Position numbers and translations under genes: made by a program
The notes under the pieces: model-generated
What the model was told of the DNA's origin: nothing
Seen by the model: the letters and a program-made list of their open reading frames with translations, nothing else
Database searches by the model: none
From: Catonia carolina
Lineage: Eukaryota; Arthropoda; Insecta; Hemiptera; Achilidae
Direction: 5' to 3'
DNA: 64,000 nucleotides
Assembly: GCA_035578175.1 (NCBI GenBank)
Contig: JAQMRL010000001.1
Location: 53,467,553 to 53,531,552 of the forward strand
In this document: piece after piece, positions 1 through 10,551 of the stretch
Position numbering within the stretch: the first letter of the stretch is position 1
Layout: each line of letters starts with the position of its first letter

Positions 1-423
1 TTATATTCGTTATGGTTTTGAGTGACATTCATAATAACTTAGAAACACATTTGCTTTCATTCACATAAACATACATATTTTATAAATACTACAATTTTAT
101 ACTGTTACGTAATATTTATTACGCTTGTTTCATTTATCATGAAAATGTGTGCAGTCTGAAGTAATGTAGGTGACAGTGATACATAATATTTTGATATGTC
201 CCTCTCCCTTTGTTATCAAATAAACGCGCTTTCCTTTGTCTGGACAAAATTGCTAGTTTCAAAGTAATTAATAAAATATTAATAATTTATTCAGTACTAG
301 GTAATTATTTCTTACATTTGACACCAAAAACTGTTCAGTAATAATTTCCAAAATACAATATAGTACAAATAGTACAATACTTATTTACTTTCCTGGGCGC
401 TATCGTTGGATTTATACAAAATA
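1..423. other. AT-rich tract without a gene
   Basis: No open frame, RNA gene or repeat family was recognised here. The sequence is AT-rich non-coding DNA that leads up to the first FamA element. Confidence 0.5.
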
Positions 424-863
424 ATAATCTGGTGTGAAACACACGACTTTCTCTTGCCAATGTAAAAACCCATATTTATAACCTTTATTTCATCATAAGT
501 AAACAACGGTAAATGAAAATTATCTAATTTTAATCATGAGTGAATGAAGAAAAATTAAAATCAATCTATGTTAAACTGCGGAAAATCACCAATTTACGCT
601 AAAATAGTCTGAAAAGAAAACCGTTTGAAATAAAAGTTGTTGATCTTTTTATTCCCAATAACTTTTATACATTTTTGTCATAACTTCTAAGGCTACTAAG
701 GCTGTAATATTAAAAAATCCCATTTTCTACTGATTTTGATGAAAAAATACAGAAAATCACTAACTGACGCTAAACGTTGTACAAAATATGTTTGAAAGAA
801 AAGTTGTAGGTTTTTTAATGTTCTACTACTTTAATTTTTTACACTTTTGCTCTATAATGCATA

Positions 864-1396
864 CGAGGAGTGGCTATTAAAAAAAGAGACTGACTTACAA
901 AAAATTATTTTTATTTTATACATAATCACTTGGTGTCATCTTCAATACACTCCTTCTCTATCCCTACAACGCTCCATGCGAATTTTCCATTGTTGGTAAC
1001 AGTGCTAGAAGTCATCTTCTGTCAGCTTCTTTAGGACACGTATCGCTCAAAAATGTTTGAAATGAAGCTCGCAAAAATGTTGGTACTGACACTTTGTACG
1101 CGACTGAAAATGATCCAAATTTTTTGAAACGATAATAACATGTGATTAAACGTGCTTTTTTACTTATGACCAGGAAACGAAGCGCCAATCCATGTACTGG
1201 AAGAGCCGAACTTCAGGCTCGTGTCCTGAAGGAGCTGAGAGAAGATGACTTCCAGCACTGTTTCCAACAGTGGAAAATTCTCTTGGATTGTTGTAGGGAT
1301 AGAGAAAGAGTGTATATTGAAGGCGACAATAAGTGATTAAGTATAAAATTAAAATAAAATTTCTTACGTCAGTATCGTTATAATAGCCACACCTCG
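864..1396. mobile_element. Palindromic mariner made of two 3' ends
   Basis: The two ends are inverted repeats (CGAGGAGTGGCTATTA at left, TAATAGCCACACCTCG at right) flanked by TA at 862-863 and 1397-1398, as expected for mariner. Homology between the arms extends far beyond a normal terminal repeat, about 864-1043 against 1216-1396. Both arms contain the 3' part of a mariner transposase gene, read outward. The insertion splits FamA copy 1: the uninterrupted FamA copy at about 22170-22230 reads across the target with only one TA. The element therefore appears to be a head-to-head 3' dimer lacking the 5' end of the transposon. It is non-autonomous. Confidence 0.75.
1211..1336 (+). pseudogene. 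Mariner transposase C-terminal fragment
   Basis: The frame ending at 1336 contains LKELREDDFQHCFQQWK and ends ...VYIEGDNK before a stop, which is the usual C-terminus of mariner transposases of the GVQW3/SETMAR-like lineages. Only the last ~40 residues are present, with no catalytic aspartates. It forms the right arm of the palindromic element; a frameshifted copy of the same segment lies on the opposite strand in the left arm (about 900-1040). Confidence 0.65.
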
Positions 1397-2087
1397 TATT
1401 AAGAGCGGAAACTTTAAAAAATGATTCACCACGAGAGCACAGGCCTCTCAATAATTTCACCTAACATGGGTCTTACTCTATCGTTTAGAGCACAAAAATT
1501 TAGTAAATGAGGCGATTTAAAAAAAAATCGTAGAAGCCGTTTCCGAGGAAATCGCAAAAAGTGAAAACTTGCACGAATTAACTACTTCTTCCGGTTGACT
1601 GATTTTGATGAAAATGTTTGTGTCGGGTCTTCTTATGGTACCTAACTTAAGTGGTAAATTTCAACTTCGCAATTCCGTTCTTGGGATATTTTGTTCACAC
1701 GTGCGCGCGCGCACACATTGGGGACCAATAGCTAAAACCATGTTTTTTAAGTTCGGGGACCTAAAAACGTGTGTATCCATTGAAGACTCGATTTCAAAAA
1801 TGGATATTAAAACAATACTTTCCCTTTCTATGTAATTATATTTATATAGGGCAAAAAAAGTAAAAATAGGGAAACTTATACAGACTTTGGTATCCCATTA
1901 CTGAAGCGATAACATATTGAAAACTTAAAGTAGCTACAACAGGGTTGATCTCCTCAAAGACGATATCTTAAATGGCCTAAATCATGTATTTTTTGGGAAC
2001 CACTAGATTTGTTCTAAGTTTGGTTACTTTTGCGAACACACTCATATAAAAGGAACCAGTCTAATTTGCTGTCCGACCTGAAATCTT

Positions 2088-2510
2088 GTGGGCTATTTCA
2101 ACTCACTAAAGAAGCAACTCGCTGTCAGCTTGTATTCCTATAGCCTTTTAAATGATATAGACAAGAACTTTGGTGATCACTACAACCACGCAGTAGCAAA
2201 ATTCACTGGTGGGAAAAGAATTAACTTTACAAGGGCTAGAAGTTACGAGGCGAGGTATCAAGGAGCGGTAGTGCAACGCAATTCAGTGATGACACACTAT
2301 AAATTACATAAGTCATTGCTGAGCTGCAGCCCTGGAATGCTTTCAAAAAATACATTCTTGAAAAGAAAAAAGAATGTACATCAATACAGGAAAGAAGAAA
2401 AAGGAAAGAAATACCCTGCCGAGTTTTATTTTCGGCTAAAACGTTGCAGACTGATAAACATAACGGCCGTAATTTACAGCGCCCTAACTTGTCATCGGAG
2501 GTCACTTTGA
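2088..2510 (+). pseudogene. Unrecognised 140-codon frame, possible relic of a transposon protein
   Basis: An open frame of 140 codons with a lysine/arginine-rich second half. Residues about 38-62 (FTGGKRINF, SYEARYQGAVVQ) and 73-82 (LHKSLLSCSP) resemble, from memory, a segment conserved in insect proteins associated with YqaJ-like recombinase transposons (GKR.N...R.S...R followed by a SPG-type motif). I could not verify this. No start context, splice site or partner domain supports a functional gene, and FamA copies flank it on both sides, so a decayed mobile-element fragment is more likely than a host gene. It could also be a chance frame. Confidence 0.3.
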
Positions 2511-2654
2511 AGAGGAACGAAACCGCTTTCTAACTAGTCTGAGTATTGATGCAATTCAGCGACAGCAACTTGCAGAAAGAACGATGCTTCCTAAGCATCG
2601 GAACTAAGCCGAGTAGCTTGAAGAGCGTAGAAAACGGATCTGTTCTTCTTCGTT

Positions 2655-3067
2655 CAGCAGCTTCACCAAGAATTTCACCAAACATGTCGCCTACCCTATC
2701 TTGTAGAGAATAAAAAATTTTGTAAACCAGGCGATTTTAAAAAAAATCGTAGGACCAGTTTTTGAGAAAATCGCAAAAAAGTGAAAAATTACACGAATAA
2801 ACTTCTACTTCCGGTTGACCGATTTTGATTAAAATGTTCGTGTCGGGTCCGGTAGTAGTGTCTAACTTAAGTTTTAAGTTCGTACGAGGTTCCGTTCTTG
2901 AGATATTCTGTTCACACACACACACACACACAGACCAATCGCTAAAAACATGTTTTTTGGGTTCAGGGGGTCTGAAAACGTGTAGATCCGGTGAAAACTC
3001 GATTTCGAAAAATCGACATGAAAATAATACTTTCCTTCCTATATATTCATATAGGCAAGAGAAAGTA
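2655..3067 (-). mobile_element. FamA element copy 2, truncated
   Basis: This copy starts abruptly within the FamA 'AGCCTCACCAAGAATTTCA' block and runs to the terminal TTCATATAGGCAAGAGAAAG at 3067. It includes a (CA)n tract at 2914-2932 in the position where other copies carry TG/CG repeats. About half of the element (the internal unit pair and the right end) is missing. Confidence 0.75.
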
Positions 3068-4004
3068 AAAATATCGTAAAAAATAAAAAATATTGTGAAT
3101 TTATCTTTTGTTATTGAGATATTTATGGAAACTGGTAATGTTTAGAAAATAACGTAAGGGTTCAACATATATTTTTTTTTTTATAGAAACTGCTAAATCC
3201 CCAACAAATTGTATTGTACCATTGGATGGTGAAAACAATTCATTTCAATAATTTGCAAAAAACCGGAAATGTGAAAATTTTCAATATTTTCCGTTCTGTA
3301 CCCTTAGGTATCGTACATGTTAATTTGTTTGCAATTTTCTTTATCCAACTAATTTAGCCTAATTGGGGATGAATTTATTTATAACTTATAACTAATTTAG
3401 CACATTTATACATCTGTAAATTAGTATGTTATCGTATGTTGTTATATTTCATTTTTTGGGAATATATCAGTGAGGTAATCATTGACTTTATATTGTAAAT
3501 TTGAATATATTTGCCACTTCAAACAATACTACCTGTAGGCCTTATATTGTTTAGATTTTGGGTTATCTATAAAATTAATCTTTTACTGTACCTAATAAAA
3601 TTGTAGGTACTCCTTTACCAAACAATACAATAAAATTAATCTGTCACAAGCGAAAAGTATAACTGAGTAAGAAATTTCGTTACATCATTTATCGATTATA
3701 AAGCTGTGTTTATAAATCAATCGTTAGGTTACAACTACACAGAACAGAATACTGAATTACGCTAATTTTAGGCTTGGAGTGTGGGTGAGTAGCCTATGTA
3801 TTTTCGGCTCCCTCGATCACTCTCTGCATGGTTGTAGCAAAGATTCAGGAACCAGTTGTGAAGTAGTGGGGAGAATGGTTTTTATAGGAGAAACGGGTCT
3901 GCGTAGAACGTACGGACGCACATGTAAACACACAACTATTGCTACACTGATGATTCATAAAACGATCAAAACAAGCGTGCTATGTAGTTGAATCTTAATT
4001 CAAA
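3068..4004. other. Non-coding tract
   Basis: AT-rich sequence. A short 70-codon frame at 3779-3991 has no recognisable similarity, and its surroundings give no support for it. Nothing else could be identified. Confidence 0.4.
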
Positions 4005-4122
4005 CATTTTTCGACAGCGCTTAGTTTAGCGTCAATTAGTGATTTTCTATATTTTGCTCATTAAAATCAGTAACAAGTTTTTTTTTTAAGATTGCGGACT
4101 TATGCTTTTAGGTCAAAGTATA

Positions 4123-4699
4123 TAGGGGAGAGGAACCAAATATGAAATACCATTTTCATTTTCTGGGTTTCCATGCCTTTTTCGAAATTATTTGAATTTT
4201 ATATCAATTGTAGAAATAGTTTATTTTATAACTAGAAAATACAAAATCTTAAATTTACAAATATAATTTTTTTTAATTTTCTTTAGCGACATGATTTTTA
4301 CAATTCACCAAATAGGATCTTAATATGGAATACATTAGGTTATAATTTGGAATACTTGGAATAGATACATAATTTGCCTACATAGTTTTTAAACCACCAA
4401 AGTATTAGTCCAATCAGTTTATTCACAGTAATGGCAGACAAAATACAAACTTTCAGCACTAGTGCATTGTTCATGATATCAGTTATTACACCTCGAGCGT
4501 TGAATCCACTTTTCACCTTTTTTTATCTTTATTGTAATCACCTTGACAAAACACGGTGTATTTGGTCTGTTTGAATCCGGTAGTTGTTTCTGTCGGTATA
4601 ACCAATGGTGCGAAAAGATCAGGATTTCCAACGTCCTGTCTGGAAAAACATTAGTGTTCCATAATAAGACCCTATTCCATACATGGCTTTCTTCTCAGT
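4123..4699 (-). mobile_element. Pogo-like relic inserted in FamA
   Basis: The borders were inferred by comparing FamA copy 3 with intact copies. The left end reads TAGGGGAGAGGAACC and the right end, reverse-complemented, AACTGAGAAGAAAGCC, a weak inverted match. Near-ends contain repeated TATGGAATAC-type motifs (about 4135, 4323, 4349 and, inverted, 4674). On the minus strand it keeps the tail of a transposase with a zinc-finger motif. Its architecture resembles the larger element at 17064-18430. The borders are good to a few bases only. Confidence 0.55.
4419..4560 (-). pseudogene. C-terminal PHD-like zinc finger of a pogo-type transposase, broken
   Basis: Translation of the minus strand gives GEKWIQRSRCNN, a TGA stop, then YHEQC and FVCHYCE and a final stop. 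This matches the W-x3-5-C-x2-W-x-H-x2-C ... C-x2-C pattern of the PHD-like finger that ends many insect pogo/jerky-type transposases; the conserved tryptophan codon is now TGA. A frameshift separates it from a preceding FCQGDYNKDKK piece. No DDE catalytic core is left. Confidence 0.55.
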
Positions 4700-5026
4700 T
4701 AAAGTTGTAGGTAATAAAAAAGACCCTACAACTTTTTCTATCAAGTATTTGTTTCTACAGAGCTTAATTCAGCGTCAAATTCGTAATTTCCGTATTTTTA
4801 AGTTGAATAGAGGTTGATTTTCATTTTAGCGTCATTCACTTTTATTAAAATTAGGTTATGTTTTTCATTTTACATTCTTTATTAATGATTAATAATAGGT
4901 TATATTTTTCATAATTTATACTGGCAAGAAAAAGTCGTGATCAGATTTTTATTAATATTACTACTACTCGTATTACTTTTGACCCATTTACAAGTATTGT
5001 GAAACTATTGTCATTACAGGACTAGT

Positions 5027-5165
5027 TATTTTCTTTTGCCTATATGAATATATAGGAAGGAAAGTATTGTTTTCATGTCAATTTTTCAAAATCGAGTTTT
5101 CACCGGATCTACACGTTTTCAGACCCCCTGAACCCAAAAAACATGTTTTTAGCGATTGGTCTGTC

Positions 5166-5207
<42 letters not shown>

Positions 5208-5985
5208 CGTGAACAGAATATCTCAAGAACGGAACATCGTACGCACTTGAAACTTGAAACATAAGTTAGACACCACTACCAGACCGACATGAAGTTTTCA
5301 TCAAAATCGGTCAACTGGAAGTAGTAGTTTATTCGTGTAATTTTTCACCTTTTTTGCGATTTTCTCAAAAACGGGTCCTACGATTAGCCTATTTGTAAAA
5401 TCGCCTGGGTTACTAAATTTTTTTGCTCTACAAGATAAGAGTAGGAGCCATGTTTGCTGAAATTCTTGGTGAGGTTGTTTTCACGTAAAAGAATTGTTTT
5501 TTAAGATTACGGCTTTAATATGCATTTTAGTGCAAAAATTTATATAATAAAAGTTGTAGACAATTTGAAATCCTACAACTTTTATTTGAAACTTTTTTTG
5601 TATAACGCTTAGTTTAGCGGTAATTAGCTATTTTCTTTTTTTTCTCGCGAAAATGTGTGAAAAATCGATTTTTTTAAAATTTTGGCCTTAGTATGCATTT
5701 TACGACAAAAGTGTATATAATCAAATTTATAGGAAATTAAAAGATCTACAGCTTTTATTTAGAGCATTTTTCTCTACAGAGCCTAGTTTAGCGTGAAAGA
5801 GTGATTTTCCGTATTTTTAAGCCAAACAATAATTTTCATTATGCGTCTTTTACTTATGATTAAAATTAGGTTATGGTTATTGAGGTTAGTTTTTTGTTTA
5901 TTTCTAATGGTACTATTGTTAGGTTTATTGTTAATTATTTTTATTGGCAAGAGAAAGTTGTGTGAGTGTTTCACACGTGATTTTT
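5027..5985 (+). mobile_element. FamA element copy 4, full length
   Basis: This copy has both ends. The left end forms a hairpin (CCTATAT-GAAT-ATATAGG at 5039-5056), flanked by a looser pairing of the TTTTC and GAAAGTA edges. The right end has GGCAAGAGAAAGT (5946-5958) and the hairpin GTGTGAGTGTTTCACAC (5960-5976). Inside are a TG/CG microsatellite, a block ending in GGTGAGG, and two related units spaced about 175 bp apart, each with TATGCATTTTA, an AAAAGTTGTAG-type or CTACAACTTTTATT-type stretch, and CTTAGTTTAGCG. There is no long open frame, so the element is non-autonomous. Confidence 0.8.
5161..5210 (+). repeat. (TG)n/(CG)n microsatellite within FamA
   Basis: Alternating purine-pyrimidine tract: CTGT repeats, then TG repeats, then CG repeats. 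A comparable tract sits in the same place in other FamA copies (about 1700, 2914, 10677), so it is an intrinsic part of the family rather than an independent microsatellite. Confidence 0.9.
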
Positions 5986-6784
5986 TTTGTCTTGAAATCA
6001 CAAGGTGTAGCCGAGTTGAGCCTTTTTCCTCCTATGAGTTAGCTCGTAACTCTCATCACACGTATGGATGATGTATTATTATCCGCGATTGATTGAATGA
6101 TTGACGGCCTCTGGTTGGTCGATGTACTTTTCTATTTAATAGGCACTAATGTTGTTGTAATTGTAATATTGTAGGATAGTGTTTGTAGCTTATGGGTTGA
6201 AGGACCTCAATTTCCTGCTGCTTATTATTCCACGCAACACCTCTTCCCTTCCTTTCCCTGCCTTCCACGTAATATGTTTATACCCTGCTATCACTTAATC
6301 CTAGTGTTTTATGTTTATATCATAAGCCTATTTATTTTTTTATAGGTAAATTGTTTGGAACGTAACATTGTAAACAGTTTTAACGTGTTTTATTGTGAAG
6401 TGGAAACAATGAACCTTTCATTTTATGTAATTTATATTTATTTAAACCTTGTTAGTAAAGAATTTTGAATGTTTTATTTATTTATCTTAAATTTACTAAG
6501 ATTAATTTAAGTATAATATTTTTTTAAGTCCCAGCAGTATCGTGGTTAAAGTAATCTCGTGACGTTGATATCATAATTGTAAATGTGGCTTTAACGGTTT
6601 ATAAATTTGCAAATCAAAGGTGGAAATTTATTCCGAAGTCTTCAGCTTACCATTGCATCTGCTGTACGATTTTCGACCACTCAGCAAGTCAATTACCTAA
6701 TTATTTTTTATAAATATCAGTTGATAATTTTACCGGTTTAATTTTTCACAATTTACAGTACAGCAGGGTACGACGTTATGTTTG
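5986..6784. other. Non-coding tract
   Basis: No supported gene or repeat. The small open frames that overlap 5783-6071 fall inside or at the edge of FamA and are not coding. Confidence 0.4.
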
Positions 6785-6862
6785 GTAGTTTCTGCTGGTA
6801 TTGTGATAAGAGAAACGGTTTTCTGTTTCAGGGGTCCCGGGTTCGACTCCCGGTTAGGTCTG
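6785..6862 (+). mobile_element. tRNA-derived SINE head, degenerate
   Basis: The segment ends GGGGTCCCGGGTTCGACTCC CGGTTAGGTCTGGC, which carries a polymerase III B box (GGTTCGACTCC) in the same context as the SINE at 53748-53905. The A box region is poorly conserved and the acceptor arms cannot pair, so it is not a tRNA gene. Confidence 0.55.
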
Positions 6863-7103
6863 GCTCTTTTTTACCTTTTACTGCGTGCATTGCCTACCTT
6901 ACAGTATATTTATTTATTTTCCATTACTGTACAAAATTATAATTTATTTTCTCTCCCGAATTTACAAATGAAAATCTAAATTTACTTAAAATCTTTTTTG
7001 TGGTGGGAAAATTAATGTGCCCAAATATGATTTCCCATGTTCAAATATAAATTAATTTTTTTGTACCTTATGATTTCCGGTATATTTTTGGGGTGTAAAG
7101 GGA

Positions 7104-7492
7104 GCTGAACCCATAAGACAGGTGGAGTGTTAAATTATTTGTACTCAATGTTAGTTCCAGATAGTTGTTTATCACATGATCAACCAATTAAATGACTGAA
7201 TTATTTAAGAACAGAAGAGGTAGAGGTGTAAAGGACACTAATCTGAGTTATCTCGTGTGAAAGTAGAGAATTGCGTTACACATCCAGACCCTGAGGTGAG
7301 TGGAATGAGGGTGTCACTTGCAGGGTGGAAAATATGTGCTTTTTAGAGGGCTTGACATGCTGTTATGCATACTCTTCAACTCGGTGAGAAGAGCAATAGT
7401 AAACCATTTTACTCATCCTTTTAATTAGTAAAACCTATAAAAGTTCAAACCAGGTTTTCGGCTGATGACCTAAACAACAACAACAAAGGGAA
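7104..7492 (+). mobile_element. FamB SINE-like retroposon, copy 1
   Basis: About 390 bp that match four other copies in the window. Key blocks are AGACAGGTGGAGTGTTAAAT, AAGAACAGAAGAGGTAGAGG, GGTGTAAAGGACACTAATC and GGCTGATGACCTAAACAACA. The tail is AAC-rich (AACAACAACAACAAA), which suggests that the element reads left to right here. There is no coding capacity. Target-site duplications seen on other copies indicate retroposition. Confidence 0.7.
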
Positions 7493-8179
7493 CAGATTGT
7501 GTAGCTTGGGTGTCATCAGTCATTGGTGCGTCGCAGTCGGGCGTAAAAAATTGATAGTTTAACGAACTTACTCTTTTACATTTTAAAAATTATCGTTTTT
7601 TAGAGGCGTAAACGATGTTCGTGTAAAATAATTTTTGTTCAAATATTATTTATCTGTAGTATAGAAATATACCTATAATTATTTAATATTATTAATAGGT
7701 ATTTAATTTAACCTTGGAAGATTTGCTGGTAACCTTGGATTTCACCTATAATGATAAAAAATTATACTTTCTCATCAGCGCTTTGTTTATAACGATAAAC
7801 ATTTTGATGTATGAACAGTACTAATGCGTGATTTCCGTTGATGTTTCAATATCATAGAAACACCTCCTTGTAATTCGGTACTCGTGGACCGATTTGTGGA
7901 TAATTAGTGATTGTCCGTGGGCTTATTGTTAGCCTCAGAGTGTTGCTTTAAAATTTTGTTTGTAAAAAGCACTGAATAAGTCTAAATAAAGATTACTTTT
8001 ATTATTAGAATATTTGTTGTTGGATTGTCACGCCCTTTTTACCTCGTTCGCGTAATTGGTCGTAATAATATTGTAAAATGCTTTATTTTTCTCTTAATTT
8101 TGACTTCGAGAATGTACTTGCTGATTTTTTTTACTACCGTTCTTTGTTAAAATATAGAAACAGTATATCTTGCTTTAGG
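7493..8179. other. Non-coding tract
   Basis: AT-rich sequence with no supported gene or repeat. Confidence 0.4.
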
Positions 8180-8544
8180 GTTGTGTTGTTTAGGTCATCA
8201 GCCAATAGCCTGGTTTGAACCTCTAGAGGCTTTGCTAAGGAAAACGCGGTGGTTTACAAGTGCCTTCCTCACTGAGTTGAAAAGTGCAGACATGCTTATC
8301 AGCATGTCAGCCCCCTTAAAAAAACATCTACGTTCCATCCTGCAAATGATAGTTTCACTTCATTAACCACAGGGTCTGGAAGTATAATGATAAAATTCAT
8401 TAATTTCAGAGGAGATAACTGTGACTAATTTCTTTTACACCTCTACCTCTTCTGTTCTTAAATGCTTCAGTCTTTTAATTGGCTTACTATTTGATAAGAA
8501 ACATAACTTTTTTTAGCCCTGGAACTAGCAGATCGAATGCAGAA
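8180..8544 (-). mobile_element. FamB SINE-like retroposon, copy 2, truncated
   Basis: It opens with TTGTGTTGTTTAGGTCATCA (the reverse complement of the FamB tail) and continues through TGCCTTCCTCACTGAG-type and CCTCTACCTCTTCTGTTC blocks. It stops at about the GCAGATCGA block, so the head (on the right, in this orientation) is missing. Copy 3 follows directly. Confidence 0.7.
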
Positions 8545-8555
8545 AATTTAGGGTT

Positions 8556-8948
8556 GTTTTTGTCAACAGCCGAAAGGCTGGTTTGAAACTCGTAGAGGTT
8601 TTACTAAGTAAAACGAGGAGTGAGGTGGTTTACCATTTCCTTCCTCACTGAGTACAAAGTAGCCTATGCTTATCAGTGTGCCAGGCCCTTGGAAAAGTAC
8701 CTACTTTGCACCCTGCAAATTACACCTTCATTTCATTTACCCCTGGGTCTGGTTGTATAATTAAATTCATTACTTTCAGAGGAGATAACTCTGACTATTG
8801 TCTTTTACACCTTTACGTCTTCTGTTCTTAAATAGTTCAGTCATATAATTGACTGACCACGTGATAAGAAACAGAACTATTTTTCGTAGCCCTGGAGCTA
8901 GCAGATCGAGTGGAAATAATTTAACACTCCACCTGCCTGTTACGGGCG
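8556..8948 (-). mobile_element. FamB SINE-like retroposon, copy 3, with target-site duplication
   Basis: A full-length copy of about 393 bp flanked by an exact 11-bp direct repeat, AATTTAGGGTT (8545-8555 and 8949-8959). The duplication defines the ends of the family and supports insertion by retroposition. It lies immediately next to copy 2 in the same orientation. Confidence 0.75.
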
Positions 8949-8959
8949 AATTTAGGGTT

Positions 8960-10551
8960 ATAACCACATTTTTACCAACGTATTTACAAGTATTTTCTAG
9001 AAAGTTTTATGACTGTATGTTTTTCTATTCAACTCCTTGATACAGTTGTCCCGAAATTTTAGCCATTTAGGTGGTCGGAAGTTAGTTTATTAGTGATGAG
9101 TGAGTCGGTCATTGAGGGCTTTCTCATTTATACTATCTGCAGGTAATATTTTAGTGCAAGAAAGGAACGAAACATCTATTCAGTAAAGATCTTTACCGAA
9201 TCCAATTTTATTCATTTTTGAAATGCTCTACGAGCTAATTCGATAAGTGATCGGCTCTCTGTCATATTTTACCAATCTTTGTTCTCTGCTAGATACTTTA
9301 AGTTGTCTGTTACTACCAAAACTGTGTGTTAAATATTGTAATATCCATCTTACCAAGTCGTTTACCTATCACCAGTATCTAATAGATGTTTACATCAAGT
9401 CCCAGATAGTTGTATTTTTCTACGCAGTAATTTGTTAATTAGTTTTTGGTAGTGATAGTTGTTGCATAAGAATTTTGTTTACCCTAATAAGTTTAATGTA
9501 GCTTAATTTGAAATGTATTAGCAAAATTGTTAGAATGAGATTCCATCTTAGTTTTGAAGAAATATTGTTCTGTATTTTTTTTATTAAAATAGAAAAATTG
9601 GAGTAAAAAATATTTAAAAGTTAATATTTTTTAAAGAATTAAAACTTCCATAGTGAAGCTTAGAAGATATCTTCTTGTGTTACTAAGCCCGAAGGCGAAA
9701 TTACTTTACTTAGGCTATATGAGTGCACGTAATCGTGTTCATAAACATTTTTGCATTAAATGAAAACTTGCTGCAGAGTTGTATTATAGAGTATTTGTAA
9801 GCAAAAAAAAAACTTGTAAATATTATGTTGAGTAGATATAACTGAAGAAAATGTAGCTTTTAAGTAATTCTGCAGCCTATTTTTATACATTCCTAGAACA
9901 TATATGTGTCGTATTGTTGTTAAACACTTTGGTACAGTTAGCAGCTACTGTAAGTCATTTTCAATCAGTCGCAATCGATAACTTCATTGCGTTTATTACT
10001 ATTGTCGTTAACTATTTATTTGTATTTATTATTGAACATATTATTCGATAGGCTGATTTCACCGACCTTGTTCCTAATTTGTCCATGACTAACTTGTTAC
10101 AAATACTTATAACATTCCTGTAATTTAGTTACATATTTTAATAGTTTATGCCACAATATTATTTTCTATATTATTATTTTCTTTGTTTATTATCTTGATA
10201 GCGAATTAATTTAATTACCTCTAATAATTAGTCAAACTTTCCTGATAAACTGAGTGAATACCGATTGTAATGTTACGCATTAATCTATTGCTTTATTAGA
10301 AAATATTAGTAGCATCTACAAAAATATCTTAACAATTTTAATTAAAAAATTCATGATTGTTTTTATTTTCAGTAATATCTATTCTATAATAGATTCTATT
10401 ATAGTTGTACCGTTAGTACATACTTCTTTATAACTGGATCTAGGATACTCTAAAAGGGATTACAGGACATGTCAAGATAAGACTGATAAACCTAAACTTT
10501 AACACTATGTTAAATTCATTACTTACCAATTCATTTATCACCACAATTTTT
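8960..10551. other. Non-coding AT-rich tract
   Basis: No gene, exon or repeat family was recognised in about 1.6 kb. Only short homopolymer and AT-rich runs are visible. Confidence 0.4.

Larger units (their letters stand above)
424..1862 (-). mobile_element. FamA element copy 1, reverse, interrupted by a mariner
   Basis: The left edge reads GGTGTGAAACACACGACTTT followed by CTCTTGCC, which is the reverse complement of the FamA right end. The other edge near 1840-1862 (a degraded GGCAAAAAAAGTA) matches the FamA left end. Between them are the diagnostic FamA blocks: 'CTCACTCATGATTAAAATTA' in reverse, the repeated AAAAGTTGTAG / GCTTAGTTTAGCG units, the CG-rich microsatellite at about 1700-1716, and the block ending with GTCGATTTTTC in reverse. 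Without the 533-bp mariner insertion (864-1396) it would be about 0.9 kb, like the other full copies. No coding capacity is seen. It is a non-autonomous element of unknown class. Confidence 0.75.
4005..4950 (+). mobile_element. FamA element copy 3, 5'-truncated and interrupted
   Basis: FamA sequence begins near 4005 (CAGCGCTTAGTTTAGCGTC), stops at about 4122, and resumes at about 4700 with AAAGTTGTAGG, continuing to the right-end motif GGCAAGAAAAAGTCGTG at about 4923-4939. The interruption is the pogo-like relic at 4123-4699. The two FamA halves join in the order seen in intact copies such as 5027-5985. Confidence 0.65.

Noticed and set aside
5946..5985. Helitron 3' terminus for FamA
   Set aside because: There is a terminal hairpin, but no CTRR end after it, no TC start and the ends share an inverted motif, which Helitrons lack.
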